The notes under the pieces are model-generated. The model saw nothing but the letters and a program-made list of their open reading frames with translations. It made no database searches and had not been told where the DNA came from. From NCBI GenBank assembly GCA_016707205.1, contig JADJHZ010000009.1:62001-126000 (forward strand): a stretch of DNA of 64,000 nucleotides, written 5' to 3'. The translations under genes and the position numbers were made by a program. Source of the DNA: Haliscomenobacter sp. GTDB taxonomy: Bacteria; Bacteroidota; Bacteroidia; Chitinophagales; Saprospiraceae. This document shows positions 9,707 through 18,707 of the stretch, in pieces; positions within the stretch are counted from its first letter, which is position 1; each line of letters opens with the position of its first letter.

Positions 9707-10288
9707 ATGATGAAAATAAGTTGGCTTTTCGCCGGGATGCTCTTCCTGGCAGGTTGCGGCGGAAACGCTTCCGAAGGCGATGTAACGGGGAAAAATCCGG
9801 AAACCGTCGATGGATTTGCGATTACCAAAATTGAGGGTACTTCCCTCCAGAAAGCGGAAAAACTGGATGCCGATGGACAGGTATCCGAATCCGGGTTGCT
9901 GGCACGTGGAGAACGCAACGGCACGTGGACGAAATTTTACCCCGGCGGAGCCAGGCCGAGCGTCATGGCCAGTTATATCGACGGAAAATACAATGGCCCC
10001 TATCTGGAGTTTGACGAAAATGGCCAAATCACCCTCCGGGCCTTTTATGCGGACAATTTGCTGGAAGGATATTGGGGCAAATATCAGTTCGGCCAATTGA
10101 CCTTCGAAGCGACTTATAAAGGAGGGAAACTGGATGGAAAATATAAAGAGTTTCGCGGCGACGGCGGCCTGTCGAAAGAAATCTCCTATAAAGATGGATT
10201 GCTGGAAGGGCCCTACCGCTTTTTCGACGATGCCGGAAATATAGTGCTGGAGTACACCTACCGAAAAGGAGAAAAAGTAGGGAATTAA
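9707..10288 (+). CDS. YwqK-like (MORN-type repeat) lipoprotein
   Basis: A 193-residue lipoprotein. The start is set at the ATG pair at 9707/9710 because MKISWLFAGMLFLAGCGG is a textbook lipoprotein signal, although the frame is open further upstream. The mature part has repeated GxxxGxWxxFYxxG-type units (ERNGTWTKFYPGG, KYNGPYLEFDENG, KLDGKYKEFRGDG, LLEGPYRFFDDAG) of the YwqK/MORN-like repeat family. Such proteins are widespread in Bacteroidota; despite the common database name there is no toxin partner next to this gene. Role unknown, probably a periplasmic or surface repeat protein. Confidence 0.8.
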   Translation: MMKISWLFAGMLFLAGCGGNASEGDVTGKNPETVDGFAITKIEGTSLQKAEKLDADGQVSESGLLARGERNGTWTKFYPGGARPSVMASYIDGKYNGPYLEFDENGQITLRAFYADNLLEGYWGKYQFGQLTFEATYKGGKLDGKYKEFRGDGGLSKEISYKDGLLEGPYRFFDDAGNIVLEYTYRKGEKVGN

Positions 10289-10292
10289 CCTG

Positions 10293-10316
10293 CCCGTTTC
10301 CCCAATGGAAACCGGG
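10293..10316 (+). terminator. Possible hairpin after the YwqK-like gene
   Basis: CCCGTTTCC pairs with GGAAACCGGG (one bulge) around a 5-base loop, five bases after the stop codon. There is no T-tract, so termination is uncertain. Confidence 0.35.
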
Positions 10317-10374
10317 TAGCGGCAGCAACCTTTTCGGCCAGATCTTTCAAAATGCCCACCAGGAAATAAAAAAA

Positions 10375-11169
10375 TCAGCCCTCCTGGTATTCCTGAACCA
10401 GGGTCCGGCGCCGTTGTTTTCGGATAAACTCTTTGGGCGTTTGGCCGGTGACCTCCTTGAACACCTTATAAAAGGTGGATTTGTTTTTAAACCCGCACTG
10501 TAAAGCAATGCCATAAAGGGTAAGATTACCCAGTCGGTCGTCCAGGATCTTTTTTTTGGCTTCTTCAACCCGGAATTGGTTGATGTACTGTTGAAAATTC
10601 ATCCCGGCTTGGTGGTTAACAACCTGGGAAAGGTATTTGGTATTGGTGACAAGCCGGTCTGCTGCGTTCTTGAGGGTAAGGTGGGGGTCGAGGTAAAGCA
10701 GCTCTTCTTCGAGAAGGTTTTTTAGCCGGTCGGACAGCCGCACTTCTTCGATTCCTTTAAGGGAACTGGTGCGGTATTTTTCCCTCAGTTCAAGCAAGGG
10801 GATCATAACGCCATCCGGCAGGTCAGCGGTATCCGCTTCAAAAGCAATAAAGTTGGTCAGGGTTCTGTTTCGGTCAAAAACCGGATGAATAACCAGGCGG
10901 CAGATATAGGGCTCTCCATTTTTACGGTAGTTCGTAATGTCCTCCCTCCATGGGATTTGCTGCTGCAATGCCTTTCGAATGCGAAGGATAATCTCCGGTT
11001 CGGTATCTGCACCCTGAAGCAAAGAGCCGGGCTTTCTTCCCAAAACATCAGGGAGAGAATATCCGGTAAGGATGGTAAAATCCTCATTCACCCATAAAAT
11101 ACGTTTGGAAGCGTCCGTAAGGATCACGGCAATATTAGGAATCATATCGGAAACGTCCTTTTTGTTCAA
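10375..11169 (-). CDS. PAS domain plus AraC-type HTH regulator
   Basis: A 264-residue regulator if it starts at the TTG at 11169, or 256 if it starts at the ATG at 11145, which sits exactly at the start of the PAS fold and may be the better choice. Residues 9-115 are a PAS domain with the layout of a LOV domain (WVNEDFTILTGY, GRKPGSLLQG, YRKNGEPYICRL), but the flavin-binding Cys of LOV (GRNCRFLQ) is replaced by the GRKPGSLLQ sequence. The C-terminal 100 residues are an AraC/XylS DNA-binding domain (LTLKNAADRL, GFKNKSTFYKVFKEVTGQTP). It probably senses a ligand in the PAS pocket. It is divergent from the helicase-like gene, with a 229-base control region between them. Confidence 0.87.
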   Translation of the reverse strand: MNKKDVSDMIPNIAVILTDASKRILWVNEDFTILTGYSLPDVLGRKPGSLLQGADTEPEIILRIRKALQQQIPWREDITNYRKNGEPYICRLVIHPVFDRNRTLTNFIAFEADTADLPDGVMIPLLELREKYRTSSLKGIEEVRLSDRLKNLLEEELLYLDPHLTLKNAADRLVTNTKYLSQVVNHQAGMNFQQYINQFRVEEAKKKILDDRLGNLTLYGIALQCGFKNKSTFYKVFKEVTGQTPKEFIRKQRRRTLVQEYQEG

Positions 11170-11200
11170 TAAAAAAACTAAATCCTAACCAGTACTAAAG

Positions 11201-11208
11201 CAAAGATA
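11201..11208 (-). promoter_or_regulatory. Putative -7 box TATCTTTG for the PAS-AraC gene
   Basis: On the minus strand TATCTTTG matches TAnnTTTG, 31 bases before the TTG start and 55 before the ATG alternative. No clear -33 element was seen. Confidence 0.4.
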
Positions 11209-11357
11209 ATCAAACACTAAGCGGTTGTTTATCCCTTCACAATTTAAGATTTTTTCCGAAAAATTGCAGAAATAAAATCTCCAAATCCTTCTTTATTAAG
11301 GATAAATAGAGCAGCGAGATGCCGATAATTTCTATGATCAAAATGCCGATCAAATGG

Positions 11358-11365
11358 TATCTTTG
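11358..11365 (+). promoter_or_regulatory. Putative -7 box TATCTTTG for the helicase-like operon
   Basis: TATCTTTG fits TAnnTTTG and lies 33 bases before the ATG at 11399, at the head of a three-gene same-strand run. Confidence 0.4.
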
Positions 11366-11398
11366 AGTAGTTTGCCGAAAGGCAGATAATTAGCTATT

Positions 11399-14300
11399 AT
11401 GGATAGACCGCAACGCCAAGAAACTTCTGATACCAACAATCCGCATGCCGCTTTGCTAAAAATGCTCCCTTCCTTGTCTGGGGACTACCTTGATTTATAC
11501 CAATTGCACCCCAAACAGCCGGAGGTTGTACAGCAATGGACCGAGGAGCTATTGAGCGGCAACCCCCAGTTGCTCCCGTTCTCGCCCGGCGCTTCCGCGC
11601 CGGAAATCATGGGAATTTATACGTCTGCCCGAAACCGACACCGGCAGTATGGCAATGCGCAGCTAGGCCTCGGATTCCCTTTGTTGTTGCTGAGAACAAC
11701 CGACGGCATCTATGCTTCCCCTTTATTCATCTGGCCTATACTCATGGAGCCAGAAGCGTTGGGGGTGGATAACTGGTATATTCAACCCAGAGAAAAACGG
11801 CATGTCCTGATCAATATGCCCCTGATCCGGGCGCTTCACCAGGAAACCGGCATCGATCTGGAAGAAAATATCCGCACCTTGGGGCCACTGCCAACCTGGG
11901 CGGCCATCCGGCAACTGTTGGAAGGATTGGACAACGATTTTCCAAATGCGGAAGAAGCTCCCTTCCTCCTCAAACCATGTCCGAGCCTGGAGATTTTGGG
12001 CCATTTGGGGTCCGATCCGAAAGTATACTCCAGCGGAATTTTGGGCATTTTTCCTACCATTCTGCCTTTCCGGGACAAACGGAATTTGCCCTGGCCGGAA
12101 TCTGTACGCCTTCCATGGAGCGGCCATGCTTTCGGCTTGGGTGCGTTGTCTCCTGATCAGGCGACTGCAGCAGAAGGGGTGCGAAACCAGAAATATTCGG
12201 CAGTTTGCGGAGGACCAGGCACAGGGAAAAAATACCTGGCTGCTCATGTATTGTCTAATGCGCTTTCAAACGGGCACAAATGCCTCGTCGTCAGCAACAC
12301 GCTTTTCCCGTTAAAAGACATTCAAAGCCGACTGGACCAGTTGGGGCTTGGCCGGCACGTCTTTTTGCTGCGGGACCCCCAGGAAGACTATCTTCTGCTT
12401 CTGGACTATCTCCGGGCGGAAATAAAAGGAGAACGAACGGTTGCCGCTTTTGATTCCAAATCTTTTCACGTGGTCCTCGACAAGCTCGCCCGGGTTAAGG
12501 ACAAACTGGACAGCGCTTACCAAAGCATCCGCCAACCGCTGCTTGGCGGGCATAACTGGACGTCCACGGTGGGACGCTTTCTGCAATGCAACCGGGAAGA
12601 AGGCAAAGAACTCCTTGGCGCCCACCTGCAGGCAGCCGATTTTCGGTTGGAGGAAGTTGAATACCTCGCCTTGTCCAAAGCGATAAAAGAAGCCTTTCCG
12701 CTATACCAAAAAGTCCGAAGCCTTAACCACCCGCTCCACGCGCTGCACCCGGAGCTCTACCTTCAAACCAGAAAAGAAGAAGCCCGCAGTATTGCCGAGC
12801 ACAAAACCAAAGCGTTTGAGGCCAGGGTTTCCTCCTTGCTGCACCGGTATATCTTCCGAATTAATGCTTATTCGGACCAGCTCCGGGCTTTTCTGGAGGA
12901 CCACTACCGAAAGATCAGCCTGTTTGCAGACAACATGCTGGATAAGATCCGGGATTATTCTCTGGAATTGGGCCCTGGTTTTTCCAATGCGAACCATAAT
13001 GCCCTGCAGATTTCCGGGGCTTTTTCCAAACATGCAAAGCGCATCCAGGAAGCTCGCCAGGATATTGCCGCTGAAATAGGCCGGATGAACGCCGCGTCCG
13101 CTCCTCTTCGGGATTTTGGAATAGGAAAAGAACCCTTGCAGGCTCCAAAAAACTTTCGGAAACTGCAAGACCAGATCCAGCAATATCGCGAACAACTGCA
13201 ACGATGGTATCAGGAATTGCCTTCTTATGTTCAGGAAGAAGCGCTAAGGCTAAGCGGCACGCATTTACATACCCATATTCTTCCGGGAAGTCTGATCCTC
13301 GACCTGGAAACGGAAATGGATACACTTCTGCAGGAGCTCAATCAAACCAGGCTTCTAAGCGCGCCGGTAGCTCACCAATTGCTTACGTTGAGTAAACGGC
13401 AAAAATTCCTGGAAAGCCTGGCCCAGCAGTTAGAAACGATTCGCCTGAGCTTGAGGGATTTTCCCGAGTTTTACGATTGGCAGCAACTGTGGCTGCCGCT
13501 TCCCGAAAACGGAAAAAAGGCAATCCGTGCGTTGACGAATCTCAAACCCAAGAATTGGACTGCCGCCTGGAACAGTTGGTATCTGGACCAAGCCCTGCTG
13601 AAAGCCCAAAGCCTGGCGCTGCCGCAGGAAAACCTACCCCTTCAGGGATACAGGGACCATTGGGAAACCCTTCAAACCCTATTGCCCAAGCAAATGCTGG
13701 CCCTTTGGCAGCAACGCCGGGCAGAGGTGCTTCAATTGCTGAACCGCAACAAGTCCTTCTCCAACAGGCTCTTCCGAAAAGCCGGCGCCGGGCAGGGGCA
13801 AAGCCTTTCCCTGGGTGAATTGGTCTCCGAATATGGGTCTTCGTTTACCGATGCCTTCCCGGTCATTCTGGCTACCGAAAATGCCGCTTTAGAAGCCTTG
13901 ACCGACGCCCCCGACCACCTGTTTGAGTGGGTTCTTTTCCTGGATGCGCAAAATATCCCCGCCGATCAGGCAGAACACCTGCTGCATTTAGGCCAGCGCG
14001 TCATCGCTTTTGGAGATAACGCCCTGGCGCCCGCTTCGAATTCCCCTGGTCTTATGAGCAGGGCCTGCGCTTCCTGGGAGGTTTATCCCTTGCTCACCAT
14101 TCATCGGCTATATGGGATCAATCCCATCCAGATGCTTCAGGCCCAGCGTATCCCAGACATGGCAGCGCATGCCGGAGGCGCCATGGAAATTGTCGAAGCC
14201 GGGGGCAGGTACCATCCCCAAAAGCGGATCAACCCGGAAGAAGCAGAGCGCGTGGCCGAATTCCTTCTGCAAAAATTGCCGCTGCATCTGCACCGCACCC

Positions 14301-15124
14301 TGCCTTCGGTCACCGTTGCCGCCTTTACGCGGGAGCAACGGGATTTAATCGCCTCCAAGGTCCTCCAACTCAAACGAAACTCGGAACAAGACGCCGACCG
14401 CATCCAGCAACTGGAACGAAGCGGCTTGGGGATTTATGCCCTGGACGAGTTATCCGAAGTACATAGCGACATCCTGATCGTTTCGTCTACTTTTGGCCCT
14501 TCGGCTTCAGGAACAGGTTTCAGCGCAGACGAGGAGGTTCTGCGACGGCCGGAAACCCTCGTTCATCTCCAGCGGCTGTGCAGCTTGGCCTTCAAACAGG
14601 TCGTCCTGCTTCACTCTTTCCCGGCTCCAACCCTAAAGCAATGGAGTGCGGATGGCGTCCAAAACGGAATGGGGTTCTGGAGCAATTTCCTTCTACTGGC
14701 CGCTCAATGGGATGAATGGAAGCGCCCCGAAGTTTCTCAAATCCTGGACCTGTTCCGGGCGTTCCTTCCGCCTTCAGAACAAACCGAGCTCTATGCCGCT
14801 TTCTGGGATTCCCTGGCGGAGACCATTCGTCCCTATATCGCTCCCGAGCGCATCCGGAGGCATTTTCGCGAGGCCCAGTTTCAATTTCCGCTGGTCATCG
14901 AACCGCTCGACGAGAAAAAGCCGCATCTCCTGATTTGTGCAGACGGATTTTGGGCGAACACCCCAAACACCGACTTTTGCTGGGAATTGGAGCAAAAACA
15001 GCTGTATGTCCAAAACGGCTTTTTGCCCGTAACCGTTTGGTCGGTCAATTGGTGGAAACAAGCAGACCAAGAGGCCAGACGCCTGGCAGGACAACTTATC
15101 CGACTGGAACAAAACGCGGGATGA
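11399..15124 (+). CDS. Degenerate SF1 (Upf1/DUF4011-type) helicase-like protein with Vsr-like C-terminus
   Basis: A 1241-residue protein with the layout of bacterial DUF4011-SF1 helicases: an N-terminal DUF4011-like region (LGFPLLLLRTTDGIY, FIWPILMEPEA), a Q-motif-like LSPDQATAAEGVR (about 250-262), a P-loop GGPGTGKK (271-278), a long helical insert (about 340-780), and a C-terminal region (LLICADGFW to TVWSVNWW) resembling the Vsr/MTES_1575 nuclease-like domain. The catalytic positions are altered throughout. The Walker A Thr/Ser is Lys278. The DEAQ box reads LDAQ (848-851). The GDPKQLPP motif reads GDNALAPAS. The motif VI region reads RLCSLAFKQVVLL with no TRAR arginines. It is probably a non-hydrolysing scaffold or a binding protein. 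Its stop overlaps the next gene as ATGA. Confidence 0.75.
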   Translation: MDRPQRQETSDTNNPHAALLKMLPSLSGDYLDLYQLHPKQPEVVQQWTEELLSGNPQLLPFSPGASAPEIMGIYTSARNRHRQYGNAQLGLGFPLLLLRTTDGIYASPLFIWPILMEPEALGVDNWYIQPREKRHVLINMPLIRALHQETGIDLEENIRTLGPLPTWAAIRQLLEGLDNDFPNAEEAPFLLKPCPSLEILGHLGSDPKVYSSGILGIFPTILPFRDKRNLPWPESVRLPWSGHAFGLGALSPDQATAAEGVRNQKYSAVCGGPGTGKKYLAAHVLSNALSNGHKCLVVSNTLFPLKDIQSRLDQLGLGRHVFLLRDPQEDYLLLLDYLRAEIKGERTVAAFDSKSFHVVLDKLARVKDKLDSAYQSIRQPLLGGHNWTSTVGRFLQCNREEGKELLGAHLQAADFRLEEVEYLALSKAIKEAFPLYQKVRSLNHPLHALHPELYLQTRKEEARSIAEHKTKAFEARVSSLLHRYIFRINAYSDQLRAFLEDHYRKISLFADNMLDKIRDYSLELGPGFSNANHNALQISGAFSKHAKRIQEARQDIAAEIGRMNAASAPLRDFGIGKEPLQAPKNFRKLQDQIQQYREQLQRWYQELPSYVQEEALRLSGTHLHTHILPGSLILDLETEMDTLLQELNQTRLLSAPVAHQLLTLSKRQKFLESLAQQLETIRLSLRDFPEFYDWQQLWLPLPENGKKAIRALTNLKPKNWTAAWNSWYLDQALLKAQSLALPQENLPLQGYRDHWETLQTLLPKQMLALWQQRRAEVLQLLNRNKSFSNRLFRKAGAGQGQSLSLGELVSEYGSSFTDAFPVILATENAALEALTDAPDHLFEWVLFLDAQNIPADQAEHLLHLGQRVIAFGDNALAPASNSPGLMSRACASWEVYPLLTIHRLYGINPIQMLQAQRIPDMAAHAGGAMEIVEAGGRYHPQKRINPEEAERVAEFLLQKLPLHLHRTLPSVTVAAFTREQRDLIASKVLQLKRNSEQDADRIQQLERSGLGIYALDELSEVHSDILIVSSTFGPSASGTGFSADEEVLRRPETLVHLQRLCSLAFKQVVLLHSFPAPTLKQWSADGVQNGMGFWSNFLLLAAQWDEWKRPEVSQILDLFRAFLPPSEQTELYAAFWDSLAETIRPYIAPERIRRHFREAQFQFPLVIEPLDEKKPHLLICADGFWANTPNTDFCWELEQKQLYVQNGFLPVTVWSVNWWKQADQEARRLAGQLIRLEQNAG

Positions 15125-15783
15125 GCCGAAAATCAATCCCCAAACCCGAGAGTCTGGAAAGCCTCCAGAATACCGAGCAATTTGAGCTCATTGCCAGGCT
15201 TCACCACGACGACATGGCGCAGTTTGTGCTCGGGGAACTGGGAAAATCGAACCTGGTGATCCGTATCTTCTATGGGATTAATATCCTGGGCGCTGTTTTT
15301 GCGGTTCTCTGGGGTGGATGGCAGCTTTGGACGAGCCGTATCGGATGGGGCTGTTTACTGGGAAACGTTTTCCTCGGTTTGTTTTTGGGATCCAGCGCCA
15401 TCATTCCCTTTCACGAAATCCTCCACGGACTGGGGTATTGGGTTGCCGGCGCCAGAAAAATCCGATTTGGCGGAAGCTGGCGGAAAATGTACTGGTATGC
15501 CGTTGCCGATGAGTGGGTCATGAGGGCAATACCGTATACCATCGTCGCTCTTTTGCCTTTTCTGGTCATTACGGCTGGCGGAATACTTGCGCTATTTTAT
15601 GTTTCGCTTAACTACCAATGGCTGGTTTTAGGCGTTATCTTAATGCATGCGCTTAATTGCGCCGGGGATTTTGCCGTCGTTGGTTTTTGCTGGGAGCATC
15701 GCGGCAGGCCGATTTTCACCTACGATCAACTCAGTAAACATCAATCGTATTTCTTTAAAGTCAGGGACAATCTCCCTGCATAG
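15121..15783 (+). CDS. DUF3267 putative zinc metalloprotease
   Basis: A 220-residue membrane protein with four hydrophobic segments and a zincin motif in FHEILHGLGYW (HExxH), matching the DUF3267 family of predicted membrane peptidases. The start is the ATG at 15121, which overlaps the stop of the helicase-like gene (ATGA), so translational coupling is likely; the frame is open further upstream but lies inside the previous gene. The coupling links its expression to the helicase-like protein. Substrate unknown. Confidence 0.8.
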   Translation: MSRKSIPKPESLESLQNTEQFELIARLHHDDMAQFVLGELGKSNLVIRIFYGINILGAVFAVLWGGWQLWTSRIGWGCLLGNVFLGLFLGSSAIIPFHEILHGLGYWVAGARKIRFGGSWRKMYWYAVADEWVMRAIPYTIVALLPFLVITAGGILALFYVSLNYQWLVLGVILMHALNCAGDFAVVGFCWEHRGRPIFTYDQLSKHQSYFFKVRDNLPA

Positions 15784-15807
15784 CCCCCGGCCAGGAGAGA
15801 ACGTATT

Positions 15808-18675
15808 ATGCGGTATAAAATTCAGATCGGAATCATCGCCGGTGCGGGAGTTTTTTTGCTCCTCATCGCTCTGCTCCTGAGCCGCCGGGCTCCGGACAAA
15901 GCGGTTATTCCCTATCTGAATGGGGGGAGCAGGTGGCCCGACTCCCTTCAACAAGCCCTTAGCCGGCAGCAAAAACTGGCCCAACTCCTGATTTACGAAC
16001 CCAAATTAGCCCATCCGGTTGAGGAAGATAGCCTCAAAGCCCATGTTCATGATGGCTACCTTGGCGGCGCCTCGCTTCAAGGCCTGAATCTCCTCCATTA
16101 CCTGTTTTTAATGGATACGCTGCAGCGGTCAGGGCCACTTCCCTTATTCTTCTTTTCCCGGCACCCCGTGCTTCATAACAACCTATTTTCCGATGTGCCC
16201 GAGCTTCCTTCTGCCGCCTCTATGGCCATGATTCCCAAGGGAACCGCGCAGAGCGGCTTGACACGTTTATACGCCAACCAAGCCCTCGCCCTGGGGCTAA
16301 ACCTAACCGTGCCTTTTCACCTCGACGCCCCCTGGAGGGACAGTTCGAGCCAGACGGCTCTGATCAAACTCCTGCATGCCAACCGGATTGTACCGGGAGC
16401 GGCCGGGTTTACGGAGTTTTACCCCGAACAGCCGGATACGGCCTCCTGGGTGCGCCGGCGGCTTGCTCCAACGCAACAGCTGGTTAACCAAGGACTAGGA
16501 GTGTTCCTTCTGGAGCGGAAACTTCCCGGGACCGACACCCTAACGCAATACCCCAGGCAGTTTTTCAAAAAATACCTCAGTAACTACTTGGGATACAACG
16601 GGCTCCTGATCGGAAGGATAAGCCCGGAAACGCCTTTGCCCTACCTGCTGCACGCCGGCGTGGACCTGTTCCTCACCAGCGAAGAACCCCAGGATGCGCT
16701 TTCTCAATTAGAAACGGCGCTGGAAAATGGAGATTGGAACCGGCAGGACTTTCGCAAAAGCTTTCAGAAAGCCATGCTGGTCAAACAATGGATGTACGGA
16801 AGCCGGACTGCCAAAGACCCCATCGCTTTTTACCGGCCGATTCAGGCTTCGCTACCGGCGAAGCAAAAACCAGCATTCCGGCAATGGGCCTTGGACGCTA
16901 TTTGGGACCATTTCAAAGAGACCAACTGGGCTCAATTCAGCTATGGGCTCAGGGAAAAAGCGATAGTCGTAGCCAACAATCCCGGAAAAACCCTGCCCTG
17001 GAAGGATCTGGAAACGCATCGGTTCTTTTGGTGGACGAATGGGAGATATGACTATCCTGTTTTTCGGCGCCTGTTTCAACACTATGCGGAAATTCAGGCG
17101 GTAACCGATCCGGATAGCCTGCTCGCTATGCCGTCTGGAACGGCAACGCCTGTTCTCGTTGTTCTGGCAAACCCAACGGATGCAGGTTCCCTTCCGGACA
17201 GCCTGTATTGGCACAACCTGAAGCGTTGGAATCGCGAAATTCCCGTCGTCCTGGTCCATTTTGGGCCTATGGCCCCCGGCGCCGTTCAGGATAGTTCCCT
17301 TGCCGTCATTCAATCCTTTGAGCTCCACGAGCAAAACGAATCCCTGGCCGCCCAGCTTTTCTTCGGCGGAATTGCCTCCAGCGGTATCCGGCCTGGGCGA
17401 ATGTCCAGCCCTTTTCCCCGAACGGAGCAGCCGGCCACCCCTAAGTGGCGAATCGCCTATTCCCCGCCCGAACGCACCGGGATCGCCCCCGAAAAACTGG
17501 TGGCTATCGACGCCATTGCTCGTCAGGCGATTGCGCAAAAGCTCCTGCCCGGATGCCAGATCGCGATCGCAAAAAATGGCCGGATGATCTACAGTAAAGC
17601 ATTTGGCAAACCAGCCTATTCCTCTGAATTCGAGGTACATACCCAAGATCTGTACGACATCGCTTCGCTTACCAAAATTAGTTCCACCACCCTCCTGGCG
17701 ATGCAACTGGTGGAAGAAGAGAAGGTGGGATTAGGCGACCGGCTGTACGATCATCTTTCCTGGCTTCGCGGGACCGCTATCGGAAAGGTCACCTTGCTCC
17801 AATTGCTCACCCATCAATCGGGGCTTCCTGCCAGCATTCCCGTGGCCAAATATATTAAAGCACGGAAATACAGCCGAAGGGCCTGCGACCTTTACTTCTG
17901 CAACCGGAAAAGAGGAAGCTATACGGTTCAGGTTGCCGACAAGCTATTTTTTAACCGGCGGTATTTAAGTGAAATCCGCAGGGAGGTTTCCAGGATCAAG
18001 CCGAAGCGCAAACGAACCTACCAGTATAGCGACCTCAACTTTTGGCTTCTCCAGCAGGTCATCGAAGCGAAAACGGGAAAGCGGCTGGACCAGCAAAGCG
18101 CTCAAAAGCTTTACCGGCCGCTTGGCCTAAGGCGCATCGCCTTCAACCCACTCGAAAAATTTCCGTCATCCGATTTGATCCCAACGGAAAACGAAATGAT
18201 TTGGCGGCGGCAATTAATCCACGGATATGTGCACGATCCGGCGGCGGCCATTCTGGGAGGCGTATCCGGACATGCCGGATTATTCTCCAATGCCGAAAAC
18301 CTGGCTGTCTTGATGCAGCTATTGCTGAACGAAGGGAGTTATGGGGGCAACCTGTACTATCAACCCCAGACGGTCGCCGATTTCACGCAGCGAACGTATG
18401 GAAATCATCGGGGCCTGGGTTTCGACCACCCTTCCTATGAAAACCGGAATTCCCGGGTAAAAGGGGCCGGTTCCGAGTTGTTTGGCCATACCGGATTTAC
18501 CGGAACTTGTATTTGGGTAGACCCCAAGGAAGAGCTGATCTACGTATTTCTGGCCAACCGGGTTCACCCCAACACCGACAACAAGCAGTTCATCACACAA
18601 AACATCCGGGGCCGCATCCACCAGGTGATTTACGATGGGCTCAACTCCTACGCCCCATCCCTTCCGGAGCTTTAA
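15808..18675 (+). CDS. GH3-like domain fused to a serine beta-lactamase-type hydrolase
   Basis: A 955-residue membrane-anchored protein (TM about residues 9-25). Residues 50-340 follow the GH3 N-terminal barrel in outline, but the KHFPGHGDT signature expected in beta-N-acetylhexosaminidases reads TEFYPEQPDTASW, and the nucleophile block is not recognisable. Residues 550-945 form a class C beta-lactamase/penicillin-binding-type domain with SLTK (the SxxK Ser), YSDLNFWLL (Tyr block) and HTGFTGT. The C-terminal half probably acts on D-Ala-containing peptidoglycan or a related ester; the GH3 half may only bind glycans. It starts 24 bases after DUF3267 and likely belongs to the same operon. Confidence 0.83.
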   Translation: MRYKIQIGIIAGAGVFLLLIALLLSRRAPDKAVIPYLNGGSRWPDSLQQALSRQQKLAQLLIYEPKLAHPVEEDSLKAHVHDGYLGGASLQGLNLLHYLFLMDTLQRSGPLPLFFFSRHPVLHNNLFSDVPELPSAASMAMIPKGTAQSGLTRLYANQALALGLNLTVPFHLDAPWRDSSSQTALIKLLHANRIVPGAAGFTEFYPEQPDTASWVRRRLAPTQQLVNQGLGVFLLERKLPGTDTLTQYPRQFFKKYLSNYLGYNGLLIGRISPETPLPYLLHAGVDLFLTSEEPQDALSQLETALENGDWNRQDFRKSFQKAMLVKQWMYGSRTAKDPIAFYRPIQASLPAKQKPAFRQWALDAIWDHFKETNWAQFSYGLREKAIVVANNPGKTLPWKDLETHRFFWWTNGRYDYPVFRRLFQHYAEIQAVTDPDSLLAMPSGTATPVLVVLANPTDAGSLPDSLYWHNLKRWNREIPVVLVHFGPMAPGAVQDSSLAVIQSFELHEQNESLAAQLFFGGIASSGIRPGRMSSPFPRTEQPATPKWRIAYSPPERTGIAPEKLVAIDAIARQAIAQKLLPGCQIAIAKNGRMIYSKAFGKPAYSSEFEVHTQDLYDIASLTKISSTTLLAMQLVEEEKVGLGDRLYDHLSWLRGTAIGKVTLLQLLTHQSGLPASIPVAKYIKARKYSRRACDLYFCNRKRGSYTVQVADKLFFNRRYLSEIRREVSRIKPKRKRTYQYSDLNFWLLQQVIEAKTGKRLDQQSAQKLYRPLGLRRIAFNPLEKFPSSDLIPTENEMIWRRQLIHGYVHDPAAAILGGVSGHAGLFSNAENLAVLMQLLLNEGSYGGNLYYQPQTVADFTQRTYGNHRGLGFDHPSYENRNSRVKGAGSELFGHTGFTGTCIWVDPKEELIYVFLANRVHPNTDNKQFITQNIRGRIHQVIYDGLNSYAPSLPEL

Positions 18676-18707
18676 TAGACTTATTGCGATGGGGCTGCGC
18701 AGCAAGT

